This document shows positions 18,144 through 27,938 of a DNA stretch of 64,000 nucleotides, piece by piece (within the stretch, counting starts at the first letter, position 1; every line of letters starts with the position of its first letter). Source of the DNA: Devosia sp. LC5 (GTDB taxonomy: Bacteria > Pseudomonadota > Alphaproteobacteria > Rhizobiales > Devosiaceae); the NCBI RefSeq assembly GCF_000735585.1, contig NZ_JNNO01000046.1, forward strand, positions 1 through 64,000, in the 5' to 3' direction. The notes beneath the pieces were generated by a model. That model had not been told where the DNA came from, ran no database searches, and saw only the letters and a list, made by a program, of their open reading frames with translations. Position numbers and translations under genes: made by a program.

Positions 18144-19676
18144 ATGCCGTATCGGCTGGAATTGACCGGTATCACCAAGCGCTTTCCCGGCGTGCTCGCC
18201 AACGACAATGTCAGTTTTGCGGTCAAGCCCGGCGAAATCCATGCGCTGCTGGGCGAGAATGGCGCGGGCAAATCCACGCTGGTCAAGATGATCTATGGGA
18301 TCATGCAGCCAGATGCCGGCGAAATCGCCTGGGATGGGCAGGTGGTCAATGTCACCAATCCCAAGGCTGCGCGGAAACTGGGCATCGGCATGGTGTTCCA
18401 GCATTTCTCGCTATTCGAGGCGCTGAGCGTGCTGGAAAATATCGCGCTGGGCATGGATGCCAAAATTCCCGCGCGGGAGCTGGAAGCGCGCATCCGCGAG
18501 GTGATGAATACCTACGGGCTGCTGCTCGATCCGCATCGCACCGTGGCGACGCTGTCGGTGGGTGAGCGCCAGCGCATCGAAATTGTGCGGGCGCTGCTGC
18601 TCGACCCCAAATTGCTGATCATGGATGAGCCCACTTCGGTGCTGACGCCGCAGGAGGTCGAGCAATTGTTCGACGTGTTGCGCAAGCTCGCGGCGCAGGG
18701 CTGTTCCATTCTCTACATTTCCCACAAGCTGCACGAAATCAAAGCTCTATGCGATACCGCGACCATTCTGCGTGGCGGCAAGCTGGTCGATACCTGTGAT
18801 CCCAGGCAGGAAACATCGCGCTCGATGGCCGAGAAGATGATCGGCGCCGGGCTCAAGGATATCGTGCGCCAGCCCGGCCGCAGCATGGGCAAGCCCAAGC
18901 TGGTCGTCTCGCGCCTCTCCACCAGGAAGACCGGGCATTTCGATGTGCCGGTCGATGATGTGAGCTTTACGGTGCGAGCCGGCGAGATTTTCGGCATTGC
19001 CGGGGTCGCCGGCAATGGCCAGAACGCGCTGCTCGATGCGCTGAGCGGCGAAATCATCGGCGATGACAAGGATGCCGTGACCATTGACGGCTATCCGCTG
19101 GGCCTGCTCGGAACGACCGGCCGGCGCAAGCATGGGCTGTGTGCGGTGCCTGAGGAGCGCAATGGGCATGCGGCAATCGGCGATTTCAGCCTGAGCGACA
19201 ATTCGGTGCTGACGGCGCGCGACAGGCTGGGCATGGTCATGCTGGGCCTGATCAATTCGGGCGCGGCCAAGACCTATACCGGCAAGGTGATTGCTGATTT
19301 TGCCGTCAAGGCGCTGGGGCCGGGTTCGACGGCGGGTTCGCTCTCCGGGGGGAATTTGCAGAAATACATTATGGGCCGGGAAATCCTGCAAAAGCCCAGT
19401 GTGCTGGTGGTGAGCCAGCCGACATGGGGTGTCGATGCGGGCGCGGCGGCGGCGATCCATCAGGCGCTGGTCGATCTGGCGGCGGCCGGCTCGGCCATTG
19501 TGGTGATCAGCCAGGATCTCGATGAGTTGCTGGCGCTGTGCGACATGCTGGCGGTGATCAATCTGGGGCATTTGTCCCCGGCCCGGCCGGTGGACGGGGT
19601 GTCGGTGGAAGAGATTGGCCTGTTGATGGGCGGAGTGCATGGCACGATGGAGGGCGCTGATGCAGTTCCGGCTTGA
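18144..19676 (+). CDS. BMP-type ABC importer, double ATPase subunit
   Basis: A 510-residue protein with two nucleotide-binding domains, the form used by ribose- and nucleoside-type importers. The first domain has GENGAGKST (Walker A), LSVGERQR and LLIMDEPT; the second has a degenerate Walker A (GVAGNGQNALL), signature LSGGNLQKY and a Walker-B-like VVSQPTWGVD. ATG 18144 is directly after the xdhC stop; a TTG at 18132 inside xdhC would add four residues and cannot be excluded. With two permeases and a BMP binding protein downstream it forms one importer, most likely for purine bases or nucleosides given the neighbours. Confidence 0.92.
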   Translation: MPYRLELTGITKRFPGVLANDNVSFAVKPGEIHALLGENGAGKSTLVKMIYGIMQPDAGEIAWDGQVVNVTNPKAARKLGIGMVFQHFSLFEALSVLENIALGMDAKIPARELEARIREVMNTYGLLLDPHRTVATLSVGERQRIEIVRALLLDPKLLIMDEPTSVLTPQEVEQLFDVLRKLAAQGCSILYISHKLHEIKALCDTATILRGGKLVDTCDPRQETSRSMAEKMIGAGLKDIVRQPGRSMGKPKLVVSRLSTRKTGHFDVPVDDVSFTVRAGEIFGIAGVAGNGQNALLDALSGEIIGDDKDAVTIDGYPLGLLGTTGRRKHGLCAVPEERNGHAAIGDFSLSDNSVLTARDRLGMVMLGLINSGAAKTYTGKVIADFAVKALGPGSTAGSLSGGNLQKYIMGREILQKPSVLVVSQPTWGVDAGAAAAIHQALVDLAAAGSAIVVISQDLDELLALCDMLAVINLGHLSPARPVDGVSVEEIGLLMGGVHGTMEGADAVPA

Positions 19677-20739
19677 AAAGCGCCTGGAGCCGTCCCGGCT
19701 CATGCTTTACGCGACCCCGATTGCGGCCGTGCTGTTGACCATGGTCATTGGCGCCGTGATCTTTTCGCTAATTGGCTATGACGGCATTGGCGCGGTGCGC
19801 GAAATCTTCTTCACACCGCTGACCAATGCGTTCAAATGGCAGGACCTTGGCGTCAAGGCCGCGCCGCTGATCATTATCGGGGTGGGGCTGTCCATCGCCT
19901 ATCGCGCCAATGTCTGGAATATCGGCGCCGAAGGGCAATATGTCATGGGCGGGCTGGCGGCGACCTGGGTGGCGCTATCCACTTATGGCATGAGCGGCTG
20001 GTGGATTTTACCGCTGATGATGCTTGCCGGCGTCATCGGCGGCGCGGCTTATGCCGCCATTCCGGCTTTGCTCAAGACCCGCCTGGGGGTCAACGAAATC
20101 CTCACCAGCCTGATGCTGACCTATGCTTCGGTGCAATTGGTCTATTACCTGGTCCGTGCCCCCTGGAAGGACCCGATGGGGATGGGCTTTCCGCAGACCC
20201 GCATTTTCTCGGAGGCCGCGCGCCTGCCCACTATCATCCCTGGCACCATCGTGCATATGGGCGTGCCGATCGCCGTGGCCGTGGCGCTGATTGCCTGGTT
20301 TGTCATGTCGCGCTCGGTATTCGGCTATCAGATGAAGGTGGTTGGAGCGGCGCCGCATGCGGCCCGGTATGGCGGTTTTTCCGAGAACAAGACGATCTGG
20401 CTGGCCATGCTGGTCAGCGGCGGGCTGGCGGGCATGGCGGGCATGCTGGAAGTCGCCGGGCCATTCCAGCGCATGGTGCCGGGCTTTCCCACCAATTACG
20501 GTTTTACCGCCATTATCGTGGCCTTCCTTGGCCGGCTCAACCCGCTTGGCGTGATCTTTGCCGGTATCGTGATGGCCATCACCTTTGTCGGCGGGGAAGT
20601 GGCGCAGACCAGTATCGGGCTGTCCAGTTCGGCGACCGGGGTATTCCAGGCCATGATGCTGTTCTTCCTGCTGGCGGGCGATATTCTGGTGCGCTATCGC
20701 ATCAAACGGGTGGCTCCTGCTGCGGAGGCGCGCGCATGA
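19660..20739 (+). CDS. BMP-type ABC importer, permease 1
   Basis: A 359-residue multi-pass permease of the branched-chain/ribose-like fold. The first membrane helix is about residues 15-38; GAEGQYVMGGLAATW and LGVNEILTSLMLTYAS are family landmarks, and GFTAIIVAFLGRLNPLGVI lies near the C-terminus. ATG 19660 has GGAGGG upstream and overlaps the ATPase gene by 17 bases, so translation is coupled. It pairs with permease 2 to form a heterodimeric channel. Confidence 0.93.
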   Translation: MQFRLEKRLEPSRLMLYATPIAAVLLTMVIGAVIFSLIGYDGIGAVREIFFTPLTNAFKWQDLGVKAAPLIIIGVGLSIAYRANVWNIGAEGQYVMGGLAATWVALSTYGMSGWWILPLMMLAGVIGGAAYAAIPALLKTRLGVNEILTSLMLTYASVQLVYYLVRAPWKDPMGMGFPQTRIFSEAARLPTIIPGTIVHMGVPIAVAVALIAWFVMSRSVFGYQMKVVGAAPHAARYGGFSENKTIWLAMLVSGGLAGMAGMLEVAGPFQRMVPGFPTNYGFTAIIVAFLGRLNPLGVIFAGIVMAITFVGGEVAQTSIGLSSSATGVFQAMMLFFLLAGDILVRYRIKRVAPAAEARA

Positions 20740-21665
20740 CGCCCGAACTCATCATCGCCATTATCGTTACCGTGGTGGGGGCCTCGACCCCCATTCTGAT
20801 CGCGGCGACTGGCGAATTGGTGGTCGAGAAGGCAGGCGTGCTCAATCTGGGCGTCGAGGGCATGATGCTGGTGGGGGCGATCGCCGCCTTCATTACCCTG
20901 TTCCTCACCGGCAACCACTATCTCGCCATTGCACTGGCGGCGGCGGCCGGGGTGGCGACCTCGCTGATCTTCGGCTTCCTGACGCTGAGCCTATCGGCCA
21001 ACCAGACGGCCACCGGACTGGCGCTGACCATTTTCGGCACCGGTTTTTCGGCGCTGGCAGGGCAGGGCTATAGCGCCCGGCCGGTTACTCTATTGGGACC
21101 GCTGTTTCCGGCGGAGATCGCCACTCATCCGGTATGGCGGGTGCTGTTCGGTTATTCGGCGCTGGTCTATTTTTCACTGGCCATGGTCATCGCGGTCTGG
21201 TGGTTTTTGAAGAAGACGCGGGCCGGGCTGATTTTACGCGCTGTGGGCGAGAATGATCTTTCGGCCCATTCCATCGGCTATTCGGTGGTGGGAGTGCGCT
21301 ATGCCGCTGTGGCGTTTGGCGGGGCGATGGCGGGCATTGCCGGGGCCTGTTTTCCGCTACTGCTCACCCCGCAATGGGCGGAGCGGATGACGGCGGGGCG
21401 CGGCTGGATTGCCGTGGCGCTGGTGGTGTTCGCCTCGTGGAAGCCCTTCCGGCTGTTGGCGGGGGCATATCTGTTCGGCCTGGTCATGACCATGGAGCTT
21501 TATGCCAAGGCCGGCGGGGGACCGCTTTCGGTTATTCCATCCGAGCTATGGGCGGCCTTGCCCTATCTTGTCACTATTGCCGTACTGGTGCTGATTTCCA
21601 TCCGGCGCGATGCTTCCAGCAATGCACCGGCCTGTCTTGGCAGGCCGTTTCTGCCAAGCAATTGA
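20736..21665 (+). CDS. BMP-type ABC importer, permease 2
   Basis: A 309-residue permease starting at an ATG that overlaps the previous stop (ATGA). It shows LVVEKAGVLNLGVEGMMLVGA and LSLSANQTATGLALTIFG, the conserved signature of the second permease in guanosine/purine-type importers. About nine hydrophobic segments are visible. The last 15 residues are hydrophilic and poor in family character. The binding-protein gene follows after 46 bases. Confidence 0.93.
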   Translation: MTPELIIAIIVTVVGASTPILIAATGELVVEKAGVLNLGVEGMMLVGAIAAFITLFLTGNHYLAIALAAAAGVATSLIFGFLTLSLSANQTATGLALTIFGTGFSALAGQGYSARPVTLLGPLFPAEIATHPVWRVLFGYSALVYFSLAMVIAVWWFLKKTRAGLILRAVGENDLSAHSIGYSVVGVRYAAVAFGGAMAGIAGACFPLLLTPQWAERMTAGRGWIAVALVVFASWKPFRLLAGAYLFGLVMTMELYAKAGGGPLSVIPSELWAALPYLVTIAVLVLISIRRDASSNAPACLGRPFLPSN

Positions 21666-21711
21666 GGGTTGCCAGCCCTTGATCAATCAAGAACATATTC
21701 AGGAGAGACAG

Positions 21712-22800
21712 ATGACCATTAATCGCCGCACTATCCTCAAGGCCGGCGCTGCCGCCGCCGCCCTGCCCTTACTCGGTTCGCGGGCCTTTGCCCAGGGCGA
21801 GCCGCTCAAGGTGGGCTTCATGCTGATTGGTACGCCCAATGACAATGGCTGGAACTTCGGCCATGCGCAGGGCGCCAAGTTCATGAAGGACACGCTGGGC
21901 GAACTGGTCGCCGAGCCGACCATTGTCGAGAATGTGCCCGAAGGCCCCGATTGCGAGCGCGTGCTGCGCGAACTGGCCCAGTCCGGCCACAAGCTGATCT
22001 TTGCCACCAGCTTCGGCTATGGCGATTATGTCATCAAGGTTGCCCAGCAGTTCCCGGATGTGAAATTCGAGCACGCCACCGGCTACCAGCGCTCGGACAA
22101 TGTGGCGACCTATAATGCCCGCTTCCATGAAGGCCGCGCCGTTTGCGGCACCATTGCGGGCCACCTCTCCAAGACCGGCAAGGCGGGCTATATCGGCTCG
22201 TTCCCGATCCCCGAAGTGGTGATGGGCATCAATTCCTTCGTGCTGGCGGCCCGCAAGATCAATCCGGCTTTCGAGATCACCCCGGTCTATATCTCGACCT
22301 GGAACGATCCGGCCAAGGAAGCCGACGCGGCCCGCGCCATGATCGACCAGGGTATCGACATCATCGCCCAGCACACCGATGGCCCAGCGGCGCTGCAGGT
22401 TGCAGAAGAGCGTGGCATTGTCGGCGGTTTCGGCCAGGGCGCCGATATGAGCGCCTTCGCGCCCAAGGCGCAGCTGACCTCGATCATCGATCATTGGGGC
22501 CCCACCTATGTGCAGTCGGCCCAGGCAGTGATCGATGGCAACTGGGCCAGTGCTGACCGCTGGCCGGGCCTGAAGGAAGGCGAAGTGCAGATCGGGCCGT
22601 ATAACGAGTCCATCCCGGCCGACGTCGTCGCCGCTGCCGAAGCCGTCAAGAACGGCCAGATCGATGGTTCGTTCAACATCTTCACCGGCCCGATCAACGA
22701 CCATACCGGCGCCGAGAAAGTGCCTGCCGGGGTGACGCTGACCGATGCGGAACTGCTGAGCATGGACTGGTATGTCGAAGGCGTGAACCCGCCGGCTTAA
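21712..22800 (+). CDS. BMP-family substrate-binding protein, Tat signal
   Basis: A 362-residue periplasmic binding protein of the basic-membrane-protein (Med/PnrA) family. The N-terminus reads MTINRRTILKAG and a hydrophobic stretch ending SRAFAQ, a twin-arginine signal rather than the lipobox of typical PnrA proteins. The mature protein begins LKVGFMLIGTPNDNGWNF and contains GHAQGAKFM and GYIGSFPIPEVVMGINSF. AGGAGAGACAG precedes the ATG. As the receptor of the importer it should set specificity; purine base or nucleoside is inferred from the xdh/puuD/guaD context. Confidence 0.93.
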   Translation: MTINRRTILKAGAAAAALPLLGSRAFAQGEPLKVGFMLIGTPNDNGWNFGHAQGAKFMKDTLGELVAEPTIVENVPEGPDCERVLRELAQSGHKLIFATSFGYGDYVIKVAQQFPDVKFEHATGYQRSDNVATYNARFHEGRAVCGTIAGHLSKTGKAGYIGSFPIPEVVMGINSFVLAARKINPAFEITPVYISTWNDPAKEADAARAMIDQGIDIIAQHTDGPAALQVAEERGIVGGFGQGADMSAFAPKAQLTSIIDHWGPTYVQSAQAVIDGNWASADRWPGLKEGEVQIGPYNESIPADVVAAAEAVKNGQIDGSFNIFTGPINDHTGAEKVPAGVTLTDAELLSMDWYVEGVNPPA

Positions 22801-22832
22801 GTGGCTGAACTGGGAAGGGGTGGTTCGATCAC

Positions 22833-22996
22833 CTCTTCCTTCTCCCCTTCAGGGAGAAGGTGCCCGAAGGGCGGATGAGGGGTTCTGTGCTTTCCAGATG
22901 CCGCGAGGCGATAGGATGGCTCAGGACCCCTCACCCTGAAAATCTGCTGAACGCAGATTTTCTGTCCCCCTCCCACAAGGGGCGAGGGTAGGAAGG
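22833..22996. repeat. Dispersed inverted repeat before puuD
   Basis: The left arm CTTCCTTCTCCCCTTCAGGGAGAAGG, followed by GGATGAGGGGT, matches the block at 14452-14596. The right part holds ACCCCTCACCCTGAAAATC, an inner hairpin GAAAATCTGC/GCAGATTTTC, and CCTCCCACAAGGGGCGAGGG. It fills the gap between the binding-protein gene and puuD and may act as an attenuator or a processed RNA hairpin. Confidence 0.82.
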
Positions 22997-23008
22997 AAAC
23001 TAGAGACG

Positions 23009-24235
23009 ATGCCCGACTACGCAATTGCTTATGAATGGCTGATGTTCGCGGTCCGGTGGCTGCATGTCATCACCGCCATTGCCTGGATCGGCTCGTCGTT
23101 TTATTTCATCGCGCTCGATCTGGGCCTGCGCAAGACGCCCAGCCTGCCGCCGCTGGCGCATGGCGAGGAATGGCAGGTGCATGGCGGGGGCTTCTACCAC
23201 ATCCAGAAATATCTGGTGGCGCCCGATTTCCTGCCCGAGCATCTGACCTGGTTCAAATGGGAAAGCTATTGGACCTGGCTAAGCGGCTTCATGCTGATGG
23301 CGCTGATCTATTATGTCGGTGCCGATATCTACCTCATCGATCGCAACGTGCTGGACGTGCCCAATTGGGCGGCGATCCTGGTCTCGATGGGCTCGATCGT
23401 GCTTGGCTTTGTGGTCTACAATCGCCTGTGCAAATCGCCGCTGGGCGAGAGCCAGAACGGGCTGATGCTGGTGCTGTTCGTGATCCTGACGGCCATGGCG
23501 TGGGGCTATACGCAGCTCTTCACCGGACGGGCGGCGATGCTGCATATGGGGGCGTTCACGGCCTCGATCATGGCGGCCAATGTAGCCATGATAATCATTC
23601 CCAACCAGAAGATCGTGGTGGCGGATCTGAAGGCCGGCCGGGTGCCCGATGCCAAATATGGCAAGATCGCCAAGCAGCGCAGCCTGCACAACAATTACCT
23701 GACGCTGCCCGTCATCTTCTTCATGCTGTCGTCCCACTATCCGCTGGCCTTTGCCACGCAGTGGAACTGGATCATCGCCTCGCTGATCTTTTTGGTCGGC
23801 GTGGTGATCCGGCACTATTTCAACACGCGCCACGCCCGCAAAGGCAATCCGCACTGGACCTGGGCAGTGGCCGTGGTGCTGTTCCTGATCATTGCGTGGC
23901 TGTCGACTGCGCCCAAACTGCCGGGATCGGCGGGGGAGGAGGTGGCGTCTCGTGCGGCCGAACCCTTTCTCGCAGCCAGCCATTTCGCCGAGGCCAGCTT
24001 GACCGTGCAGACCCGCTGCGCCATGTGCCATACCGCCGAGCCGGTCTGGCCGGGCATTTATGAAGCGCCCAAAAATGTCATTCTCGACAATGATATCGCG
24101 GTGGCCAATCACGCCAGGGATATCGCCATTCAGGCGGGTTATTCGCATGCCATGCCGCCGGGCAATGCCACAGAGATGACCACGGAAGAACGGGCCTTGC
24201 TGGTCGAGTGGTTCCGCGAAGGCTCGGGCCAATGA
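23009..24235 (+). CDS. puuD: Membrane urate hydroxylase with cytochrome c domain
   Basis: A 408-residue enzyme that oxidises urate to 5-hydroxyisourate and passes electrons to the respiratory chain instead of to O2. Residues about 1-300 contain about eight membrane helices (FAVRWLHVITAIAWIGSSFY at the start; GFMLMALIYYVGADIYLID). Residues about 325-408 form a c-type cytochrome domain with haem motif CAMCH and distal HAMPPGNATEM. No cofactor-free uricase is present in the window, so PuuD explains the urate step. Its stop overlaps the guaD start (ATGA). Confidence 0.95.
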   Translation: MPDYAIAYEWLMFAVRWLHVITAIAWIGSSFYFIALDLGLRKTPSLPPLAHGEEWQVHGGGFYHIQKYLVAPDFLPEHLTWFKWESYWTWLSGFMLMALIYYVGADIYLIDRNVLDVPNWAAILVSMGSIVLGFVVYNRLCKSPLGESQNGLMLVLFVILTAMAWGYTQLFTGRAAMLHMGAFTASIMAANVAMIIIPNQKIVVADLKAGRVPDAKYGKIAKQRSLHNNYLTLPVIFFMLSSHYPLAFATQWNWIIASLIFLVGVVIRHYFNTRHARKGNPHWTWAVAVVLFLIIAWLSTAPKLPGSAGEEVASRAAEPFLAASHFAEASLTVQTRCAMCHTAEPVWPGIYEAPKNVILDNDIAVANHARDIAIQAGYSHAMPPGNATEMTTEERALLVEWFREGSGQ

Positions 24236-25533
24236 GCAGGACCATTCTGCGCGGACGGGTGCTGAGCTTTGTCAGCGAACCGCAGAATATCGACGACGTG
24301 GCGAGCTATCGCTATTTCGCCGATGGCATGGTGGTGATTGCCGATGGCAAGGTGGCCAGCGTTGGCGATTATGATGCTGGTGTGGTTGGCGATGCCGAGA
24401 TTGTCGATCATCGCCCGCACCTGATCCTGCCCGGCTTTATCGATCTGCATCTGCATTATGTGCAGAGCCAGATGATCGCCTCTTATGCCGGCTCGCTGCT
24501 GGAGTGGCTCAATACCTATACCTTTGTGGAGGAACAAAAGTTCAGCCAGCAGGGGCATGCGGGCGCGGTGGCGGCGGCTTTCTATGACGAGCTGATCCGC
24601 AATGGCACGACCACGGCCGTGGCCTACTGCTCGAGCCATCCACGAAGCGTCGATGCCTATTTCGCCGAGGCGGAAAAGCGCAATATGCTGATGGTGGGCG
24701 GCAAGGTGATGATGGATCGCAATGCGCCCGAAGCGCTGTGCGACACCGCCCAGTCGGGCTATGACGACACCAAGGCGTTGATCGAGCGCTGGCACGGCAA
24801 GGCCCGGGGGCTCTACGCCATCTCGCCGCGCTTTGCCATCACCTCGACCCCGGCGCAGCTGGAGGCGTCGCGGACGCTCGTGGCCGAGTATCCGCAATGC
24901 TATGTACAGACGCATCTGAGCGAGAATGCCGCCGAGATCAGTTTCTCGATGGAGCTGTATCCGGATTCACCGGACTATGCCGGCATCTACGAGGATTATG
25001 GGCTGCTCGGCCCCAGCACGCTATTGGGTCACTCGATCCACCTCAATCACCGGGAAACGCAGGTGCTGGCCGAAACCCAATCAGTCGCCGTGTTCTGCCC
25101 CACCTCGAACCTGTTTCTGGGCAGTGGACTGTTCGATCGCGAGCGGCTGGCCAAGGCCGGGGTGCGGATCGGGATTGCTACCGATATTGGCGGGGGCACC
25201 AATTACGGCATGTTGGCGACGCTGGATGAGGGCTACAAGGTGCTGCAATTGCGCGGCCAGCGGCTGACCCCGCTGAACTCGTTCTATATGGCGACGCTGG
25301 GTAATGCGCGGGCGCTGTCGCTTGAGGGGACGATCGGTTCGATCGAGCCGGGTTGCGCCGCGGATCTGGTGGTGCTCGACGCGCGCGCGACGCCAGCCAT
25401 GCGGCTGCGCATGGAGACGGTGACCGATCTGGTCGAGGAATTGTTCCTGCTGCAGACGCTGGGCGACGATCGTTCGATCGCCGAGGTCTATGTTGCTGGC
25501 GCGCAGGCCAAGTCAATTTTAGGCGGGTTGTGA
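24232..25533 (+). CDS. guaD: Guanine deaminase
   Basis: A 433-residue amidohydrolase that converts guanine to xanthine with a zinc ion. Signatures are LPGFIDLHLHYVQSQMIASY (zinc HxH), CYVQTHLSENAAEI, LLGHSIHLNHRE and FCPTSNLFLGSGLFD, then GIATDIGGGTNYGML with the metal Asp. The ATG at 24232 sits in the puuD stop, so the two are coupled. Its product is oxidised by XdhAB encoded upstream. Confidence 0.96.
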   Translation: MSRTILRGRVLSFVSEPQNIDDVASYRYFADGMVVIADGKVASVGDYDAGVVGDAEIVDHRPHLILPGFIDLHLHYVQSQMIASYAGSLLEWLNTYTFVEEQKFSQQGHAGAVAAAFYDELIRNGTTTAVAYCSSHPRSVDAYFAEAEKRNMLMVGGKVMMDRNAPEALCDTAQSGYDDTKALIERWHGKARGLYAISPRFAITSTPAQLEASRTLVAEYPQCYVQTHLSENAAEISFSMELYPDSPDYAGIYEDYGLLGPSTLLGHSIHLNHRETQVLAETQSVAVFCPTSNLFLGSGLFDRERLAKAGVRIGIATDIGGGTNYGMLATLDEGYKVLQLRGQRLTPLNSFYMATLGNARALSLEGTIGSIEPGCAADLVVLDARATPAMRLRMETVTDLVEELFLLQTLGDDRSIAEVYVAGAQAKSILGGL

Positions 25534-25601
25534 GGGCGTTGGCCTTGTCTTAGAGTCGGCATGGTTTTAGCGCTGAATCTCCAGCACATGCTGAGCCGTC
25601 C

Positions 25602-25721
25602 CCTCGCCCCTCAGGAGAGAGGGCTAGGGTGAGGGATGCGATGCCAAGGCATCAATGATGTTGCAGCATCGCACCCCTCACCCGCCGGCTTTGCCGTCGA
25701 CCTCTCGCCTGAGGGGCGAGG
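25602..25721. repeat. Dispersed inverted repeat, family 1, copy 3
   Basis: It starts CCTCGCCCCTCAGGAGAGAGG, has the inner arms GGTGAGGGATGCGATGC and GCATCGCACCCCTCACCC, and ends CCTCTCGCCTGAGGGGCGAGG. It shows a few substitutions relative to the other two copies. It lies in the 248-base gap between guaD and malate synthase. Confidence 0.86.
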
Positions 25722-25781
25722 TGAGCATCGCGCCACATGCAATTGCCCTCCCTACAGGGAGGAGACGAAGAAGGAACGACA

Positions 25782-27938
25782 ATGACCTACGCGACAAAAT
25801 CCGGCCTTTCGGTTCATCCTCTGCTGGTCGATTTTGTTGAGAAAGAAGCGCTTCCCGGGCTTTCTGTATCGGCCGATCAATTCTGGAGCGGGTTTGCGGC
25901 GCTAGTGGCCGAGCATGGCCCCACCAATGCGGCGCTGCTGGCCAAGCGCGAGGATTTGCAGGGCCGGATCGATGATTGGCATCGCCGCTATGGACCAGTC
26001 GCCAATAATCCACAGGGCTATGAATTCTTCCTGCGGGATATCGGCTATGTGGTGCCTGAGCCGGCTGATTTTACGATTGAAACCACCGGGCTTGATCCTG
26101 AGATCACCACGCTTTGCGGCCCGCAATTGGTGGTGCCGGTCAGCAACGCGCGCTATGCACTGAATGCGGCGAATGCGCGCTGGGGCAGCCTCTACGACGC
26201 GCTCTACGGCACCGATGTTATCGAGCGCGGCGGCGATCTTGCGCCGGGCAAGGGCTATAATGCGGCGCGCGGGGCAGCGGTGGTCGATCGGGCCGCGAGT
26301 TTCCTCGACGAGGCGTTTCCGCTCGAAAATGGCAGCCATCGCGACGTTACGGGCTATCATGTGATCAAGGACGGCGAGGTCCGCCGGCTGGTCGTCGATT
26401 CGGAAGCTGGCCGCACGGCGCTCAAGGATGCCTCGGCTTTTGTCGGCTATGGCGGCACCGAGACCAAGGGCGAGCTGGTGCTGCGCCATCAAGGGCTGCA
26501 TGTCATTCTGGTGATCGAGCCGGGCAGCGTTATCGGCGGGTCGCATAAGGCGGGGCTCAGCGACATCATTGTCGAGGCGGCGCTGACCACGATTCAGGAT
26601 TGCGAGGACTCGGTTGCGGCGGTTGATGCCGAAGACAAGGTCGGGGTCTATCGCAATTGGCTGGGCCTGATGAATGGCAGCCTGGAAGACACGTTCGAAA
26701 AGGGCGGGCGGCAGGTGACCCGCAAGCTCAATGCCGATCGCAGCTACAAGGACGTGAATGGGGCGCCGCTGGTGCTCAAGGGCCGTTCGCTGCTGCTGGT
26801 ACGCAATGTTGGCCACCTGATGACGACGGACGCGGTGCTGGCCGATGGCAAGCCGATTGGCGAAGGGTTGATGGATGCGGCACTCACCGTGCTCTGTGCC
26901 ATGCATGACAGGCTCAACAGCACGACGGGCGCGATTTATATCGTCAAGCCCAAGATGCATGGGCCCGAGGAAGTGGCCTTTGCCTGTGCGATTTTTGCCG
27001 CGGTGGAGAGGATGCTGGGCCTCAAGCCACTGACTATCAAGATCGGTATCATGGACGAAGAGCGCCGCACCTCGGCCAATCTCAAGGCGGCGATCCACGC
27101 GGCGCGCGAGCGGGTGTTTTTCATCAATACCGGGTTCCTCGATCGCACGGGCGACGAGATCCATACCTCAATGGAAGCCGGAGCGGTGCTGCGCAAGGAC
27201 GAGATCAAATCCGAGCGCTGGATTGCCTCCTATGAAGACCGCAATGTGCTGATCGGGCTGGCCTGTGGTCTTTCCGGCAAGGCGCAGATCGGCAAGGGCA
27301 TGTGGGCGCGGCCTGACGACATGGCGGCGATGATGAGCTCCAAGTCCGGCCATCCCAATGCGGGCGCCAATACGGCCTGGGTGCCCTCGCCGACGGCCGC
27401 GACGCTCCATGCCCTGCATTATCACCAGATCGACGTGTTCGAGGCGCAGCAGCGCCGTCACAACCAGCCGGTGCCTCCTCTTTCGGAATTGTTCTCCATG
27501 CCGGTGCAGGCGCCTTATGCGCTGAGCCGCGAGGAGATTACCCGCGAGCTGGAGAATAATGCGCAGGGCATTTTGGGCTATGTGGTGCGCTGGGTGCAGC
27601 AGGGCGTGGGCTGTTCCAAAGTGCCCGATATCAACAATGTGGGCCTAATGGAAGACCGCGCGACCTGCCGGATTTCCTCGCAGGCGGTGGCCAATTGGCT
27701 GCGCCATGGCTTGGTCTCAAAAGACGAGGTGACCTCGGTGTTCGAGCGCATGGCGGCGGTGGTCGATCAGCAGAATGCGGACGATCCGCTCTATCGGCCG
27801 ATGGCGGAGAATTTCCAATCGGTGGCATTTCAGGCCGCGCTCGATCTGGCGCTGCATGGGGCGGATCAGCCCTCGGGCTATACCGAGCCGCTGCTGCATG
27901 CGGCCCGGCGGAAGGTCAAGGCGCGGCAGGCGCATTGA
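25782..27938 (+). CDS. glcB: Malate synthase G
   Basis: A 718-residue enzyme that condenses glyoxylate with acetyl-CoA to malate. Length and motifs match the G isoform: [109 protein letters not shown] precedes ATG 25782. No isocitrate lyase is present; next to guaD/puuD its role is most likely to consume the glyoxylate that ureidoglycolate lyase makes from purines. Its stop abuts that of the adenine deaminase on the other strand. Confidence 0.97.
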   Translation: MTYATKSGLSVHPLLVDFVEKEALPGLSVSADQFWSGFAALVAEHGPTNAALLAKREDLQGRIDDWHRRYGPVANNPQGYEFFLRDIGYVVPEPADFTIETTGLDPEITTLCGPQLVVPVSNARYALNAANARWGSLYDALYGTDVIERGGDLAPGKGYNAARGAAVVDRAASFLDEAFPLENGSHRDVTGYHVIKDGEVRRLVVDSEAGRTALKDASAFVGYGGTETKGELVLRHQGLHVILVIEPGSVIGGSHKAGLSDIIVEAALTTIQDCEDSVAAVDAEDKVGVYRNWLGLMNGSLEDTFEKGGRQVTRKLNADRSYKDVNGAPLVLKGRSLLLVRNVGHLMTTDAVLADGKPIGEGLMDAALTVLCAMHDRLNSTTGAIYIVKPKMHGPEEVAFACAIFAAVERMLGLKPLTIKIGIMDEERRTSANLKAAIHAARERVFFINTGFLDRTGDEIHTSMEAGAVLRKDEIKSERWIASYEDRNVLIGLACGLSGKAQIGKGMWARPDDMAAMMSSKSGHPNAGANTAWVPSPTAATLHALHYHQIDVFEAQQRRHNQPVPPLSELFSMPVQAPYALSREEITRELENNAQGILGYVVRWVQQGVGCSKVPDINNVGLMEDRATCRISSQAVANWLRHGLVSKDEVTSVFERMAAVVDQQNADDPLYRPMAENFQSVAFQAALDLALHGADQPSGYTEPLLHAARRKVKARQAH

